The translations under genes and the position numbers were made by a program. From Acestrorhynchus altus (taxonomy: Eukaryota; Chordata; Actinopteri; Characiformes; Acestrorhynchidae): DNA of 64,000 nucleotides. Under the pieces are notes generated by a model. It made no database searches and was not told the origin of the DNA. It was given only the letters and a program-made list of their open reading frames with translations. The stretch is taken from positions 2,837,280 through 2,901,279 of the forward strand of contig CM067525.1 of NCBI GenBank assembly GCA_034509495.1, written 5' to 3'. Below, piece by piece: positions 27,388 through 38,818 of the stretch (position 1 is its first letter; the number at the start of each line of letters is the position of its first letter).

Positions 27388-30300
27388 TTATAGGGGCTGT
27401 TGTGTGAAAGTGTGTAGGGCAGCTTTGCAGATGGGTCCACAGTGCTCTCCGTGCTGTTCCTGCAGGAACTTTCTGATACCATTCTGGTGGAAGTTGTTGG
27501 AGGATTTCGGTTTTCTGAGCGAGTGGATCTGAGGGTCCGTTAGATACGCCAGGCCTTTCCCATTAGCCGTCACCCAGCCTGAGTGACAAAGAGAAAAGTT
27601 TACTTGGGTTTAAAACTGGAAAGCATGAGAGGATTATAATAAATGATACACGTTCACTATATATCTATGATTTATATATCTGTATTCGACTATATACTTT
27701 AAATAGGTCCTCGTTTTAAAGGCCTTCTCTTCAAAATGAGTGAAACTCTCTTCCCTTGGTTTGAGAAACACTGATCGATACCCATACATATCCATATCAC
27801 GTATGTCCATTTTCTTTCTGCACTGTTTGAACTGTGTAGCTGTTCTGTACACTGTGCAAGTAATTTTGGATGAATAGACCAATGGATAACGCTCATATTA
27901 ATTCCTCATATTTTACATTCAATTCCATCCCTCAAATCACGTCTTTTACCTTGCAGGTCTACCACAACCTCCTCCTCGTTGGAGAACAAGTAGGTGAAGT
28001 GGCCAAATGCAATTCCATAATCAGTGGCGGAGCAGTGTTTGTTTATTTTCGTCGTGTTGTTGGTGAGTTTCACAAAGTCCCCCAGCATATATGGCTCCAC
28101 AGACACACAGGCTACAATGCAGTCTGCCTCTGTTATCTGGAAAAGATAAAATAAACCTGATTATGATACTGGATACTTGGTTCTGTGAGTGAATATTCAT
28201 TGGCTAGATCTAAAGAAACTTTAGACTGTGAATATTGCAGATGTTGATGATTCTTTGTTGGTATACCAGTGTTATAAACATCTGTGAGGTTTAAAGACCA
28301 AACAATAGTTTCACCCAGAAGAAATCAACTGACTGCAACAGTGTCATGCCAGACATGTCATGGATTCACATGGCAAAAGGTAATCTTCAGTGAAGAGCAA
28401 TGAACATGTGTGTGGAAGCACTGTGGTCAGCTCCAAGGTTTGTTGTCACGTCACATGTCCAGAAAGTCTGGTGTCATGCTGTGGCAGGCAATTTTGTATG
28501 ATGCCAGATCACCTTTGGTCTTCATTACAGGTCCTGCAACCAGTGGTCCTACCTTTTCTAACACTTCTAACTATCATTTGCTGATGAGTGTATTCACACC
28601 ACCTTCTGCCTAAACACTGCAGTTTCGAAAACAAGGAGATTCATTTTAGAGAAGAGATACAAAGTGTGTTACCAGTAGGAGCTCGGAGGGAATGTAGAAG
28701 ATCTGTGTGGTCATGTTAATCTCGTAGAGACGTTTATTGAACTCCATGACGTAATACTGGGCCGTCATCTGCCTCTCCACATCCGCCAGGTGAGCACGAG
28801 GCTTCTTGTCCTTCAGATACTCCTTCCCTACATAACTGAGCACAAAAACTCATATTACCTCTTTAGGAGGAGAAGGGGGGAGAGATCAAAACTACAGTTA
28901 CCACAATGTCAAGGCCATTATGTTCATCAATCTTCATCCACCATGGGGGCACTTCATCTATATACCAGTACTGTGATAATCCCACCTGCCCAGCAGCTGC
29001 TCCTGGTGAAGATACTGGATCCTGAAGGCCCGTCTTTGTCTACCTTCCACAGCCACCTGCAGCACGTCCCCCACATACACACTTGTCTCGCAGCCCGTCC
29101 AGGTCTCTGTGGCCTTTGAGTACTTCAGCAGAAGAGCATCTGAAACAAGACCCAAACTAATGAGAACAAGAAGAACCGCAATAATGTGGTCAGTAAATTA
29201 CTGTAGAAACATTAACAGCATGATTAATCCTGAAGACCCTGTCCATCTTTTGCTTTGTACATGATGATACACCAAGATACTGAGAAAATCTGTAATGGAA
29301 TACCTGTTCCATCATTCCAGAAATGTCTAACAGTACAAGATGGACTGGTTTGTGTTTTTCAAGAACTGTTTATCTCCTGGGATTCTCATGCACAGTCTTT
29401 AGAGCATGGGTCACCAACCCTGATCCTGGAGAGTCCAGCAGACTTTAGATTCAACCCAAATTCAATACCTCTCCAGGAGCAGGGTTGGTGACCCCAGTGG
29501 GTGAAGCCTTGACACCATGTTTGTAAAATTGGTCTTTTAATGTGTCAGAAATGAATATTAATATTTCAAGAAACTTACTGTAAGCTTTGTTGTACTGGCT
29601 GAGTTTAAAGGTTCTGTCTGGCAATCTCCTCAACAGACAGCCTTGGCACACTCCTGAAAAAAGGGACCGGTAGTCTTCCTCTGTCACAACTACACTTCCC
29701 ATTGTGCAACCCTGGAAACCCTGGCATCTACTGCAAATGCCATGCCTGTACTTTCTTAGGTGTCCCTTTCGTTTGGAAGGTGGACATTCATGGTCTTCAG
29801 CTAAAGTAAGACCAGAGTAATCCCCACTTACAGATAAAACATCTAGATCTTCAACGGTTTCAATGGAACTCTGATCTTGTACACGTGTCTGACGTTGGCA
29901 TCCTTTTGGGGACTTGTTCTTCATGACAAAAGCAAAGTCTCCACTCCCAGGAGATTGAGAGAATGAGACACTCTGCCAGGATGAACCCAAGCTACTAAGA
30001 GACCCTGAAGACATTTTTGTATCCCTGCCTGTCCCTGTAGCATTAGTATCCATCTTGGTGGTTTTACTTGGTTGATGGTCTTCACCTCCCAAAGTGGTAC
30101 AAAGCTCTTTCTTTGACTGCTGTTGAGCATTATGCCCTTCTGGATGATTATCTTCAAATGCATGACCAGAGGGACCAGAGGGAAAAACATCTAGATCTTC
30201 AGCGGTTTCAATGGAACTCTGATCTTGTACACATGTCTGGCGTTGGCATACTTTTTGGGATTTGTTCTTCATGACATCAGCAAAATCTCCACTTTGATGA

Positions 30301-33300
30301 GATTGGGAAAATGAGACACTATGCCAGGGTGAGTCTAAGCTACCAGTACTCAGAGATCCTGGAGACATTCTTGGATGATTATCATCTAATGCAAGGCCAG
30401 AGGGACCATTGCTTAAAGGAAAAACATCTAGATCTTCAACGGTTTCAATGGAACTCTGATCTTGTACACATGTCTGACGTTGGCATCCTTTTTTGGTCTT
30501 GGTCGAACCTTCTGCTGTTGCAGAAGAGTTGAGGTTCACTACCTGAAAGGGGCTGCCAGGACCATCCTCATCCCGAGTCTCACAGTTTTGATCAACAGCT
30601 GACTTGTTCTTCATGACATCAGCAAAATCTCCACTTTGAGGAGATTGGGAAAATGATACACTATGCCAGGAAGAGCCCAAGCTACCAGTACTCAGAGACC
30701 CTGAAGACATTCTTGTATCCTTGCCTCTCGCTGCAGCATTAGTATCCATCATGTTGGTGGTTTCACTCGGTTGAAGGTCTTCACTTCCCAAGGTGGTACA
30801 AAGCTCTTTCTTTGACTGCTGTTGAGCATTGTGCCCTTTCGGAAGATTATCATTTAATGCATGACCTGAGGCACCATCACTTAAAGGAAAAACATCTAAA
30901 TCTTCAACAGTTTCAATGGAACTCTGATCTTGTACATGTGTCTGGCGTTGGCATCCTTTTTTGGATTTGTTCTTCATGACATCAGCAAAATCTCCACTTT
31001 GAGGAGACTGGGAGAATGAGACACTCTGCCAGGATGAGCCCAAGCTACCAGTACTCAGGGACCCTGAAGACATTCCTGTATCCCTACCTCTTCTCCCTGT
31101 AGCATTAGTTTCCATCATCTTGGTGGTTTCACTCAGTTGAAGGTCTTCACTTCCCAGGGTGGTACAAAGCTCTTTCTTTGACTGCTGTTGAGCATTGTGC
31201 CCTTTTGGATGATTGTCATCTAATGGATGACCAGAGGCACCATCACTTAAAGGAAAAACATCTAGATCTTCAACTGTTGTGATGGAACTCTGATCTTGTA
31301 CACATGTCTGACGTTGGCATCCTTCTTGGGTCCTGGTCAAACCTTCTGCTGTTGCCGAACAGTTGAGGTTCACCACCTGAAAGGGGCTGCCAGGACCTTC
31401 CTCATCCCGAGTCTCAAAGTTTTGATCAACTGCGGACTTGTTCTTCAAGATATCAGCAAAATCTCCACTTCGGGGAGATAGGGAGAATGAGACACTCTGC
31501 CAGGATGAGCCCAAGCTACCAGTACTCAGAGACCCTGAAGACATTCTTGTATCTTTGCCTCTTCTACCTTTAGCATTCGATTTTGAAGATTTGCTGCTGT
31601 GAAGTCCATCAGAGACTTCATTAGAAGTATCTGTCGACACTTTCAGACTACTAGAGTCAGAAATGTCTTTATTAGAATCCTGTAGTCCACGGTCTCTTGT
31701 GGAACATTCTGTTGTGAGGGATTCGGTTACTGTTGTCTGGAAAGCTGTGAGGCAGTTAGAATGTGTAGCACCTTGCCTACTTCCTCTACCTGTGAAAGCT
31801 TCACAGGCTGATTTGTGATGCTTCTGAAAACTTTCAATCATCTTGGTAAAGTCATCAAGAGTGAACAGAACAGGTCTGTCCTCCATAGCCCGGTAACTGT
31901 CCGGAATAAACGAACGTGGGTCTGAATTGGTGAAAGCTTTCACTTTGAAAAGTGTCTTGATGAACTGTACCTTCGCCATGACTTCAGAAGAGACCTCCAC
32001 CTTATCAGAATCATCTTTGAAACAATAAGAATATAACAGAGCATTGGCTTCCTGGCATGCCTGGATAGCCATGGTGACCTCTTCACCTGGACCAGACGTC
32101 CATTTGTTTGTAATGGCTAGGCAGTACGCTGCTTTTATCAGTGTGTGTAGCTCTTGTTGGCTTGTAACCATGTCTTTCTCTGTCTTTGTCAGCAGACCAT
32201 TCTCAAAGGCTTCCTTAGCCATAGCCAGGTAGTGCAGTTTCTCTGCAGCAGGGCAGTCTCTGGAGAAACTGTACGACAGCAGGCAGGTTCCCTGAGTGAC
32301 CTACAGAAGACAAACAAGATTTACTAATATATGAAAAGGAAAATAGCAACAGAATTGCTCAACGTAGTAATTTACAGGAAAGTAGAATATACAGTCTAAT
32401 ATACACACACAAAATGATGGTTCTACATAGAACCATGGACAACGAAAGAAGCCTTTGCCCGAGTAAATAGTTCTTTACATCTTTCCATCATAAAAGGGTT
32501 CTTCAGATTGATGGAACTGTGCTGCAGAGTGTTCTTTATGGAACCTTTTTGAAAAGGGTTCTATACAGCATGGTATTCTTCTATATAACATTTTTTTACT
32601 AAATAACTGCTGAAGAACCATGATTTTGTAGATCAAGCTCTCCAGACTAAAAGGCAGTCACCTTCAGGTTGCTGCTACGCGAATGATTGGGTTGATAAAT
32701 ATCTGCAGGGTGTGCAACAGGATTCATAGATTGAGAAAAGGTAGTACAAGAGGCTATTTCTTAGTTCTGCTCACAAAGTTACACGGTTACAGTGGACAAA
32801 GAGACAGAAGCTGGACTGCTGAATTGGAAACGTGTTATCTGGTCAGATTCATCTGGTTTCGGTCTGCAGGTGAACGATGCTGGGCGTCGTGTACAAAGTA
32901 GACCTCAAGAAGACTTCAGTGAGGACTGTGTGAAGGTGTGGTTCAGGCTGGAGGAGCTCTGTGATGCTCTCTGGGGGTTTTAATTACACAACTGCTAGAA
33001 AACCGGGTTTTGCCCTAAAGAGGAACATAACATTTCAATGCCAGGCTTTCAAGATGACAGCTCTGGCGTTCAGCGGGCTGCAGATGAGACTTATTGGCAC
33101 AATCAACGTTCACGAGCATCTGGTCTGGTCCACCCAACCCCCAGATGTGAATCCCTTATTCTTTAATAAATGAGGGGCTAAACGTTGATGTTGCCTACAT
33201 CCAGAAACCCATCCAGTCCATGCCAAATGGTTCACAGCTGTTATGAGTGCTCATGGAGGTATTCCTCAGTACGTTTGAGTCACAGGTGACTCGTTTTTTG

Positions 33301-36300
33301 TCCAGTGAGCTTACGTAGAATGGATTTGCTTGTGATACTAGTAAATGTGGTGTGTTTATTTGCGATTTCATACAGGGATAGGTACACACATCCAGAGAAA
33401 TACACACCATGTGAGTGAGCACATACAGGGAACCGAACTGACTGTAGACCACAGCCATTTTTGCAGCCTGAGCTGCGCAGAGCAGACGGTGGCTGCAGTC
33501 CCCCAGGAAACCCTGCAAAAGAGGTAAAATATGAGGCTGGCTGACTGACCGTAGCGTGTCATTAGAACACAACAACAACAAAGTAGTCAACATTAGTCAC
33601 TTGTGCAATAACTCGATGCTCATATTCTGCTTATTCTTTATGTTACTGTTTGTTTGGGGTTTTATTTGTTGTTTATTTTTTATCACTCTATTTTTATATG
33701 TTATAAAGGTGGGTGCAGCTGTAAGAATTTGCAATTTCGCTCTGGGATTAATAAAGCATTTCCGAACAGGTGAAGAGATCCTACCAGGTTGATATGAGGT
33801 CTCTTCTGAAATGTGGAAAAGTCTCTATCGTTCATCGAGATGAGTATGCTGGCCAGAAGACCGAGAGACGTTCCAATGCCCTTTAATAAACACACAGTTC
33901 CACATTTTAAAGCACTGATTAACGAACTGATTTTTCATAATGTTGGTAATGATGCTGCAAGATGGTTAAATCAGATTAGTAAATATGTGACTGTTTTTTG
34001 TACCTTTTTGTCAGGAAGAGGTAGAACGTAGAAGCCGACGAGTGAAGCCCAGATGAGCTCTGCAGCTTCCAGCCACAGACCTACAACACGGCAAACCACA
34101 TGAGGTGCATGAGTTGATTTTCTCTCCCTGATCTGATCTCAACGCAATGTTGGGTGGATGCCTGCTGTGTTCACTCGCATTTTTAATAAATAAAACTGGT
34201 AGTTAATTTCTAAAGTATATGTTACAATCACACATAAATATTTATATTCGGTCCTTTCGCATGAAACTTAAAAATCGACACTTGCATGTCCTTCCTTCCT
34301 TCCCATTTACACGTCCACTCGTTGCTTCCACTTTACCACTGAGGGGAACATAACCCAGACACATTTGAGAATCTCACCCAACTTCTGCAGAACTTGCCCC
34401 CGCACTTGAACACTCACAGCCTCCACGAGAATCTTGTCACTGTCTTTCTGGTACTTCCAGCATCCTGTACCAGAAACAAGTCAGTCAACAGGAGACAAGA
34501 ATGACTGCGATGGCTACCGGTGTCAGTATGAACTGTAACAGCTGACAGAGCGGGAGGTGTCTTTTCATCCTATGATCATCAAAAATGGATCAGCACCATA
34601 AAGGACTTGTTTCAGTTTACTTTAGGTTTTAGGGGAGGAGCCCCAGTCACAGTAATTGTAACTGGAGATATTTTAGCTCCTCCCACATGCTTTAACTCAA
34701 CCCAAAGGGTAAATGATGACCACACATGTATGACCATGGGTTGGTGTTCATACCAGCTCATGCTCAGGTTACAGCTGGTGACTCTGGAGACTTACCAGTT
34801 GCTCCACTGTCATTGATCAAAGTGCTCAGGATGTACTCTGCTTTCTGTAGTTTCCCTAAATAAAATGAGAGAAGACAGTATCAGAAGTTATTGTATGAAT
34901 ACATATTTGGTATAATGCAGGATCTACACGCCCAGCTGCAACATCTGTGGACAAACGTGCTGCAGGATGCCGTACAGAACCTGTACACCTCCATAACCAA
35001 CCGTATCTCATGTATCAGATAAGGTCACTTCTGGTGCAGAACAAGCTCACCAGTGTTGAGGTAGACGCGGGCCTGCCGTATGACGAGCTGCGGGGCGACA
35101 GGGGTTTCTGGGTAACGCCTGTGTAAAGCTTTAGCAATCTTCAGCAGGGTGTGAGAGTTGTCAATCAAGTAGAGGAAACGATCCACCAGGAACACCACAG
35201 ACATCGCCCACAGCGGCTCCGCTGCCAAGATCGAGGCTTTTAGAAAGGCCTATCAACAGCAGGAGGACAGAAGACCAACATTTGGAAATTCCAACAAGAA
35301 ATGACAAATCGTGTTACAAGCAATATCTTGTAAAGTGGGAACTTTGGGAATTTCTTTCTTGTGAGGTCATATAAAAACAAATGACCGAATGACCGAAATG
35401 ATTCTCTGAAGAGTCAGGACGAGAAGTGCTCTTGAGCACCGTGAGCAAGGCATCTAACCCCAACTGCACCCTGGATGGGAGGGCTGCCCACTGCTCCGGG
35501 CATGTGTGCTCACTTTCACCCTTAGTATGTGTGATCGGTAGTGTGGGTTCTTTAGTTCCAGTCCTGGAGAACCAGTGCCTAGCAGAATGAGGTGCATTCC
35601 CTGCTCAAACACTCATAGAAGATCAACCGATGTTTGAGCAGGGAATTTACCAAACTGTCCAGGATCTCCAAAACCAGTAGACAAACAAACCATTGTTCTT
35701 CTTAAAGGACAACAGCAGTAAAATGACTGAAAGACAGCAAAACCAGTCTAGTAGAGTAAGGGCACCCATTATCGGATGGTCCAAACAGTTTGCCAATTTT
35801 GGAACACTTGGTTTCCCTCTTTCCTTAGCCAATAGATTTGAGCAAGTTGGGAATTCCTTGGAATTTGCTCAAATCAATTCGGAAAGACCCCAAACTGGTT
35901 TTATGCCTTTTGGTAGTGAATGACTTCACACTACATTAATCTCTGCCTGCTAGAGATGTGATGTGAGTGAGAATAAGGGGCCGGACTTAAAAGGTGGTGC
36001 TAAAAGGCAGTTCCAACTCTGGAATATTGTGCCCATATACACCTTTGGAAAACATGTTGCTTGGTGGTTGCCATGCAAATGGGAACGTTTGTTTACCACT
36101 AGGTGGTGATTTTTGTCGAGATCGTTAATTTTTCCCTCCCAAAAAACAAAGGCCCTAAATTACTTCTTGACTTTTCTGACCTCTCTGTAAATTCATTACC
36201 ATAAGCTGAGGTAGATGCTGGTTGATGAGGTCCATTGTGTTGACTTTGTCTTCTGATGTCACCGAACGCTTGTACTGCCATTTCTCCTCCACAAACGGCC

Positions 36301-37349
36301 ACTTCATGTCCACCGCCTCCTGCAACAGTGTGTTCAACTCAGCGGACAGCTTGTCTGGGGGTCAAAATGCAGAGGTTGGTTTGTTTAGAGTGAAAACAAC
36401 TGTATCAGTGTTTGAACATGAGACAGTCAATCCACAGCAAGATAAGAAGGAATGATCATGGCTGTTTTCACAGGCTTTGACAGTTGATGTTGTGCAAATA
36501 TATAGTTATATTTGTCTTTATTTTGGAACATCTTGTCACTGTTGTACAAAATCATGTATGTCCCAAATGATTTTCAATGGAAGTCATTTTGAAGCATTTC
36601 TATTGGTCCAGAGAGGAGGGGTCCTATATCAGTGTAAACACTGCGAAACCTCCATACACTATTCACTGCTTCTTCTGACATCAAGGGTATTAAAAAGAGT
36701 TTCTCCAGCTTTTGTTGGAGAAAATGTCTCCACTGTCCGGGGAAGACTTTCTACGAGATTTTGGAACATTGCTGTGCAAATCTGATTGCATTCATTATTA
36801 ACAAGAGCATTAGTGATCTCAACTCATCCCCAAAGTACTGGATGGATCTCCATCATTCCAGAGAAGACAGTTCCACCGCTCCACAGCTGAATAAGGGTGA
36901 CTCTTTACCCAAATCATTAGGCGCATGGTGCCATGGTCCAATGAAACAAACGAGGGGGACAACTATTTCTGACACATCCCAGCTGAAGATCATCTTTTGC
37001 TGGTAGCTGGTTCCAGATGATCTACACTGTTTTTTTACAATTGGTTCAAATGCTGACAGACCATCCTGGTCAATCAGGTTGGTCATGCTTGTCAACGAGT
37101 TGGTCAACCAACAAGACCAAGTTGGTCAGCCAACATGACCAGCATGACCAGCAAAACCAAACCAGGTATATTAAGTTGACTTGACTCTGACCAGAAACTA
37201 GAATTGAGTACGACCAGTAGCTGCTTTGGTCAACAGTCTAACACATTACCTCTGCTTGACCTGAAGGTGTCTGTGTCCAGTGAAGTTATGTCTGTCCCAG
37301 CCAGCTGCAGACACTCCTCCAGCACTGTGGTCAAATCCAGGGTGTTCAT
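27388..37349 (-). CDS. alpk1: alpha-protein kinase 1 (ADP-heptose sensor), 13 coding exons, 1431 aa
   Basis: ALPK1 binds bacterial ADP-heptose and phosphorylates TIFA, leading through TRAF6 to NF-kB. Exons in coding order: 37250-37349, 36200-36354, 35051-35249, 34796-34855, 34378-34464, 34004-34080, 33785-33880, 33408-33512, 29579-32300, 28986-29139, 28673-28835, 27950-28136, 27388-27578. All are GT-AG with matching phases. The helical N-terminal sensor domain (about residues 1-450) shows [33 protein letters not shown] and [17 protein letters not shown] low-complexity linker follows, then the alpha-kinase domain from about 1195, with [52 protein letters not shown] and [15 protein letters not shown] His/Cys tail near the end fits the alpha-kinase zinc site. 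It is about 190 residues longer than human ALPK1 (1244), mainly because of five tandem repeats in the linker. Several transposon relics lie in its introns. Confidence 0.95.
28320..28605 (+). mobile_element. Tc1-like transposase relic in an alpk1 intron
   Basis: Three frames together show VIFSEEQ, then [12 protein letters not shown], then [10 protein letters not shown] and LQPVVLPFL, the central catalytic part of a Tc1 transposase. It carries frameshifts, lies opposite to alpk1 and looks like the same family as the 63.2-kb relic. Confidence 0.65.
29409..29496. mobile_element. Fold-back MITE abutting the alpk1 central exon
   Basis: GGGTCACCAACCCTGATCC at 29409-29427 mirrors GCAGGGTTGGTGACCCC at 29480-29496, with CTGGAGAG and CTCTCCAG pairing further in. 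It can form one hairpin. Reading through the alpk1 exon donor on the minus strand would run into this element. Confidence 0.75.
29637..29735 (-). other. alpk1: Cysteine cluster between the alpk1 repeats and kinase domain
   Basis: Residues C1149-x2-C1152, C1158 and C1178-x2-C1181 lie in a basic stretch ([11 protein letters not shown], later VCQGCLLRR) just before the alpha-kinase domain. Two CxxC pairs 26 residues apart resemble a small zinc-binding knuckle. The human protein as I recall it has no such pairs here. Zinc binding is inference. Confidence 0.45.
29787..31544 (-). repeat. alpk1: Five tandem coding repeats in the alpk1 linker (residues 546-1131)
   Basis: Copies start at methionine codons at 31544, 31073, 30710, 30368 and 30014 (residues 546, 703, 824, 938, 1056). 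Unit lengths are 157, 121, 114, 118 and about 76 residues. Shared blocks in order: [52 protein letters not shown], then in most copies [16 protein letters not shown]. Copies 1 and 3 also contain an extra [20 protein letters not shown] block that the others lack, so the array probably grew by unequal exchange of two-unit blocks. The units stay in frame and contain no stops. Confidence 0.9.
32640..33185 (+). mobile_element. Tc1-like transposase relic in an alpk1 intron
   Basis: Successive frames show [12 protein letters not shown], then QVNDAGRR, then [21 protein letters not shown]. These correspond to the IWSDES-F block and the later PPDLNP block of Tc1 transposases. Frameshifts separate them. 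It lies between alpk1 exons 29579-32300 and 33408-33512. Confidence 0.65.
35596..35646. repeat. 16-bp inverted repeat hairpin
   Basis: ATTCCCTGCTCAAACA at 35596-35611 is the exact reverse complement of 35631-35646, with a 19-base loop. The left flank (GGTTCTTTAGTTCCAGTCCTGGAGAACCA) looks like part of a longer fold-back MITE. It lies in an alpk1 intron. Confidence 0.7.
36760..37010 (+). mobile_element. Fragment of a dispersed hAT-like non-autonomous element
   Basis: The stretch with ATTGCATTCATTA, AGCATTAGTGATCTCAACTC and CATCATTCCAGAGAAGACAG resembles the left part of an element family I recall as common in teleost genomes. A complementary right part (GGGGGCTTTATACCCCTTTA to CCACAAACATTTGGACC) appears at 62.33-62.55 kb. 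It lies in an alpk1 intron. The class assignment is tentative. Confidence 0.45.
37040..37170. repeat. TTGGTCA / TGACCAGCA short-word repeat
   Basis: Repeated words TTGGTCA and their complements TGACCAGCA and CCAACA alternate over about 120 bases and can self-pair. The same vocabulary recurs at 40.35-40.42 and 41.05-41.30 kb. Confidence 0.6.
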
Positions 37350-37792
37350 ATCTGCTCTGGTCCAGTCCCCTGTCCACTTCAGTTGAATGAAGGTCTTTGA
37401 GAGAGAGTTCAGAGTCAGAAAAGCTCAGCTCAGGGGTTCTTAACCTGGGGAACTTCAAGGAGGGTCGCGAACGAAGACGTTTTGTCAGCTAAATGTGCGA
37501 CGAATCAGATTTAAGCGCTAAACGTTTTCACACTGTCATTCTCAGTCCTGATGGAGTGTCTCACATGAAGGACATGGCTTGTCACACCCACTGTTGCTTA
37601 AAATACAGCATTTTTAGAACGTTTTCTTTTCACTGAATCACACCGACTCACTCGCCGTTCTGCTCGACTCTTCGATCTGAATCTTGATTCAGGTTCGTGC
37701 ACATTGTGGCTCGGCACGTCATCCAGGCTGGATTAAAATGGAGCGTTTTCTAGAAGGTCGAATTGAAAGTGGGGACACAAAACGCACTAGAT

Positions 37793-38810
37793 CAAGGGTC
37801 TCAACCCGCGGCTCTTTCATCCTCATATCGCGGCTTCGCGTCTCAGAAAAATACTTTATAAGTGTTTAATTGAAGTGTGTTTTGTTGCGTTAATTCTTTT
37901 TTCAAATTTCATTCTAAATTGGAAGATTATTGTGATCTAAATTATACTGTATTATTTTCCGTCGCTCAAAATATGCGTCACACTTGTGTGTTACCCCCAA
38001 AACCCGGCGGGTGTAACGCAACCTGATCTGGATTTGGATCCGGGTCCGGATCTGAAGCCGGAGCTGGATCTGGATCTGACTGACAGCTGACAGGCATGTG
38101 GGTGTCCGAATTCAAACGCTGGACAGAGGATCTTGAAGATGTTGCCCGTCAGAAGGCCACTCCTGTTCAGAATCAAAAATGGAGTGATATTGAGAACCTT
38201 CCAGGACAAACCTGTGTTTGAAACATGGAATGTCATCCGTACACCTATATAGACATGGAGAACTATGGATATGAAGACCTGTCGATCTTCAGATCCATAC
38301 AGTATATATGTGAGCAGATGTTCTCCACCATAAACTACATTAAAACCAAACACTGCTCACACCTCACAGAGGCAGCTTACAGTATTAACCAGCTCAAAGA
38401 AATATTTATTCAGATATTTTGCAAATATTTATTTTTCATTGTTTAGTGGCAGATCAGGAAATCAGGATGACGGCTCACAGCATGTTTTTGCTTTTGTTTG
38501 CTACATGAATAATTTAAGTTCAGCTTTTTAATTCATTTGACAGAGACCTTCAACTCAGCGGGTTGCTTTTTTTAAAGAATTCAAAATGTTCATTAAATAT
38601 TTAATAATATTTATATCCAATAATATTTAATTTTATTGGATTTCAAACACACTATAGTTCTTTATACAAAGTGTAAAGGTAAGAAAAAGCAGTATATACT
38701 ATGTTCTCTTCATTTTAGATGTCAAACATTATTTGCGGCTCCTGGTGTTTTATTTTCCGTGGAAACCGGGTCCAAGCAGCTCTTTGGGTGTTAAAGGTTG
38801 CCGACCCCTG
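37793..38810 (+). mobile_element. hAT (ZBED-type) transposon relic with 8-bp target-site duplication
   Basis: The left end CAAGGGTCTCAACCCGCGGC and right end GGTTGCCGACCCCTG are imperfect inverted ends of the CAGGGGTC class. They are flanked by CACTAGAT (37785-37792) and CACTAGAG (38811-38818), a 7-of-8 duplication, the length expected for hAT elements. An internal frame at 38260-38400 keeps the hAT dimerisation-region motif (ICEQMFSTINYIKTKHCS-LT). At 1018 bp it lacks most of a transposase and is a deletion derivative. It sits about 440 bp upstream of the alpk1 start codon. Confidence 0.85.
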
Positions 38811-38818
38811 CACTAGAG

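Noticed and set aside
29921..31481. Plus-strand and out-of-frame minus-strand frames inside the alpk1 central exon (for example 30311-30532)
   Set aside because: They recur with the coding repeat units and are shadows of the long alpk1 frame.
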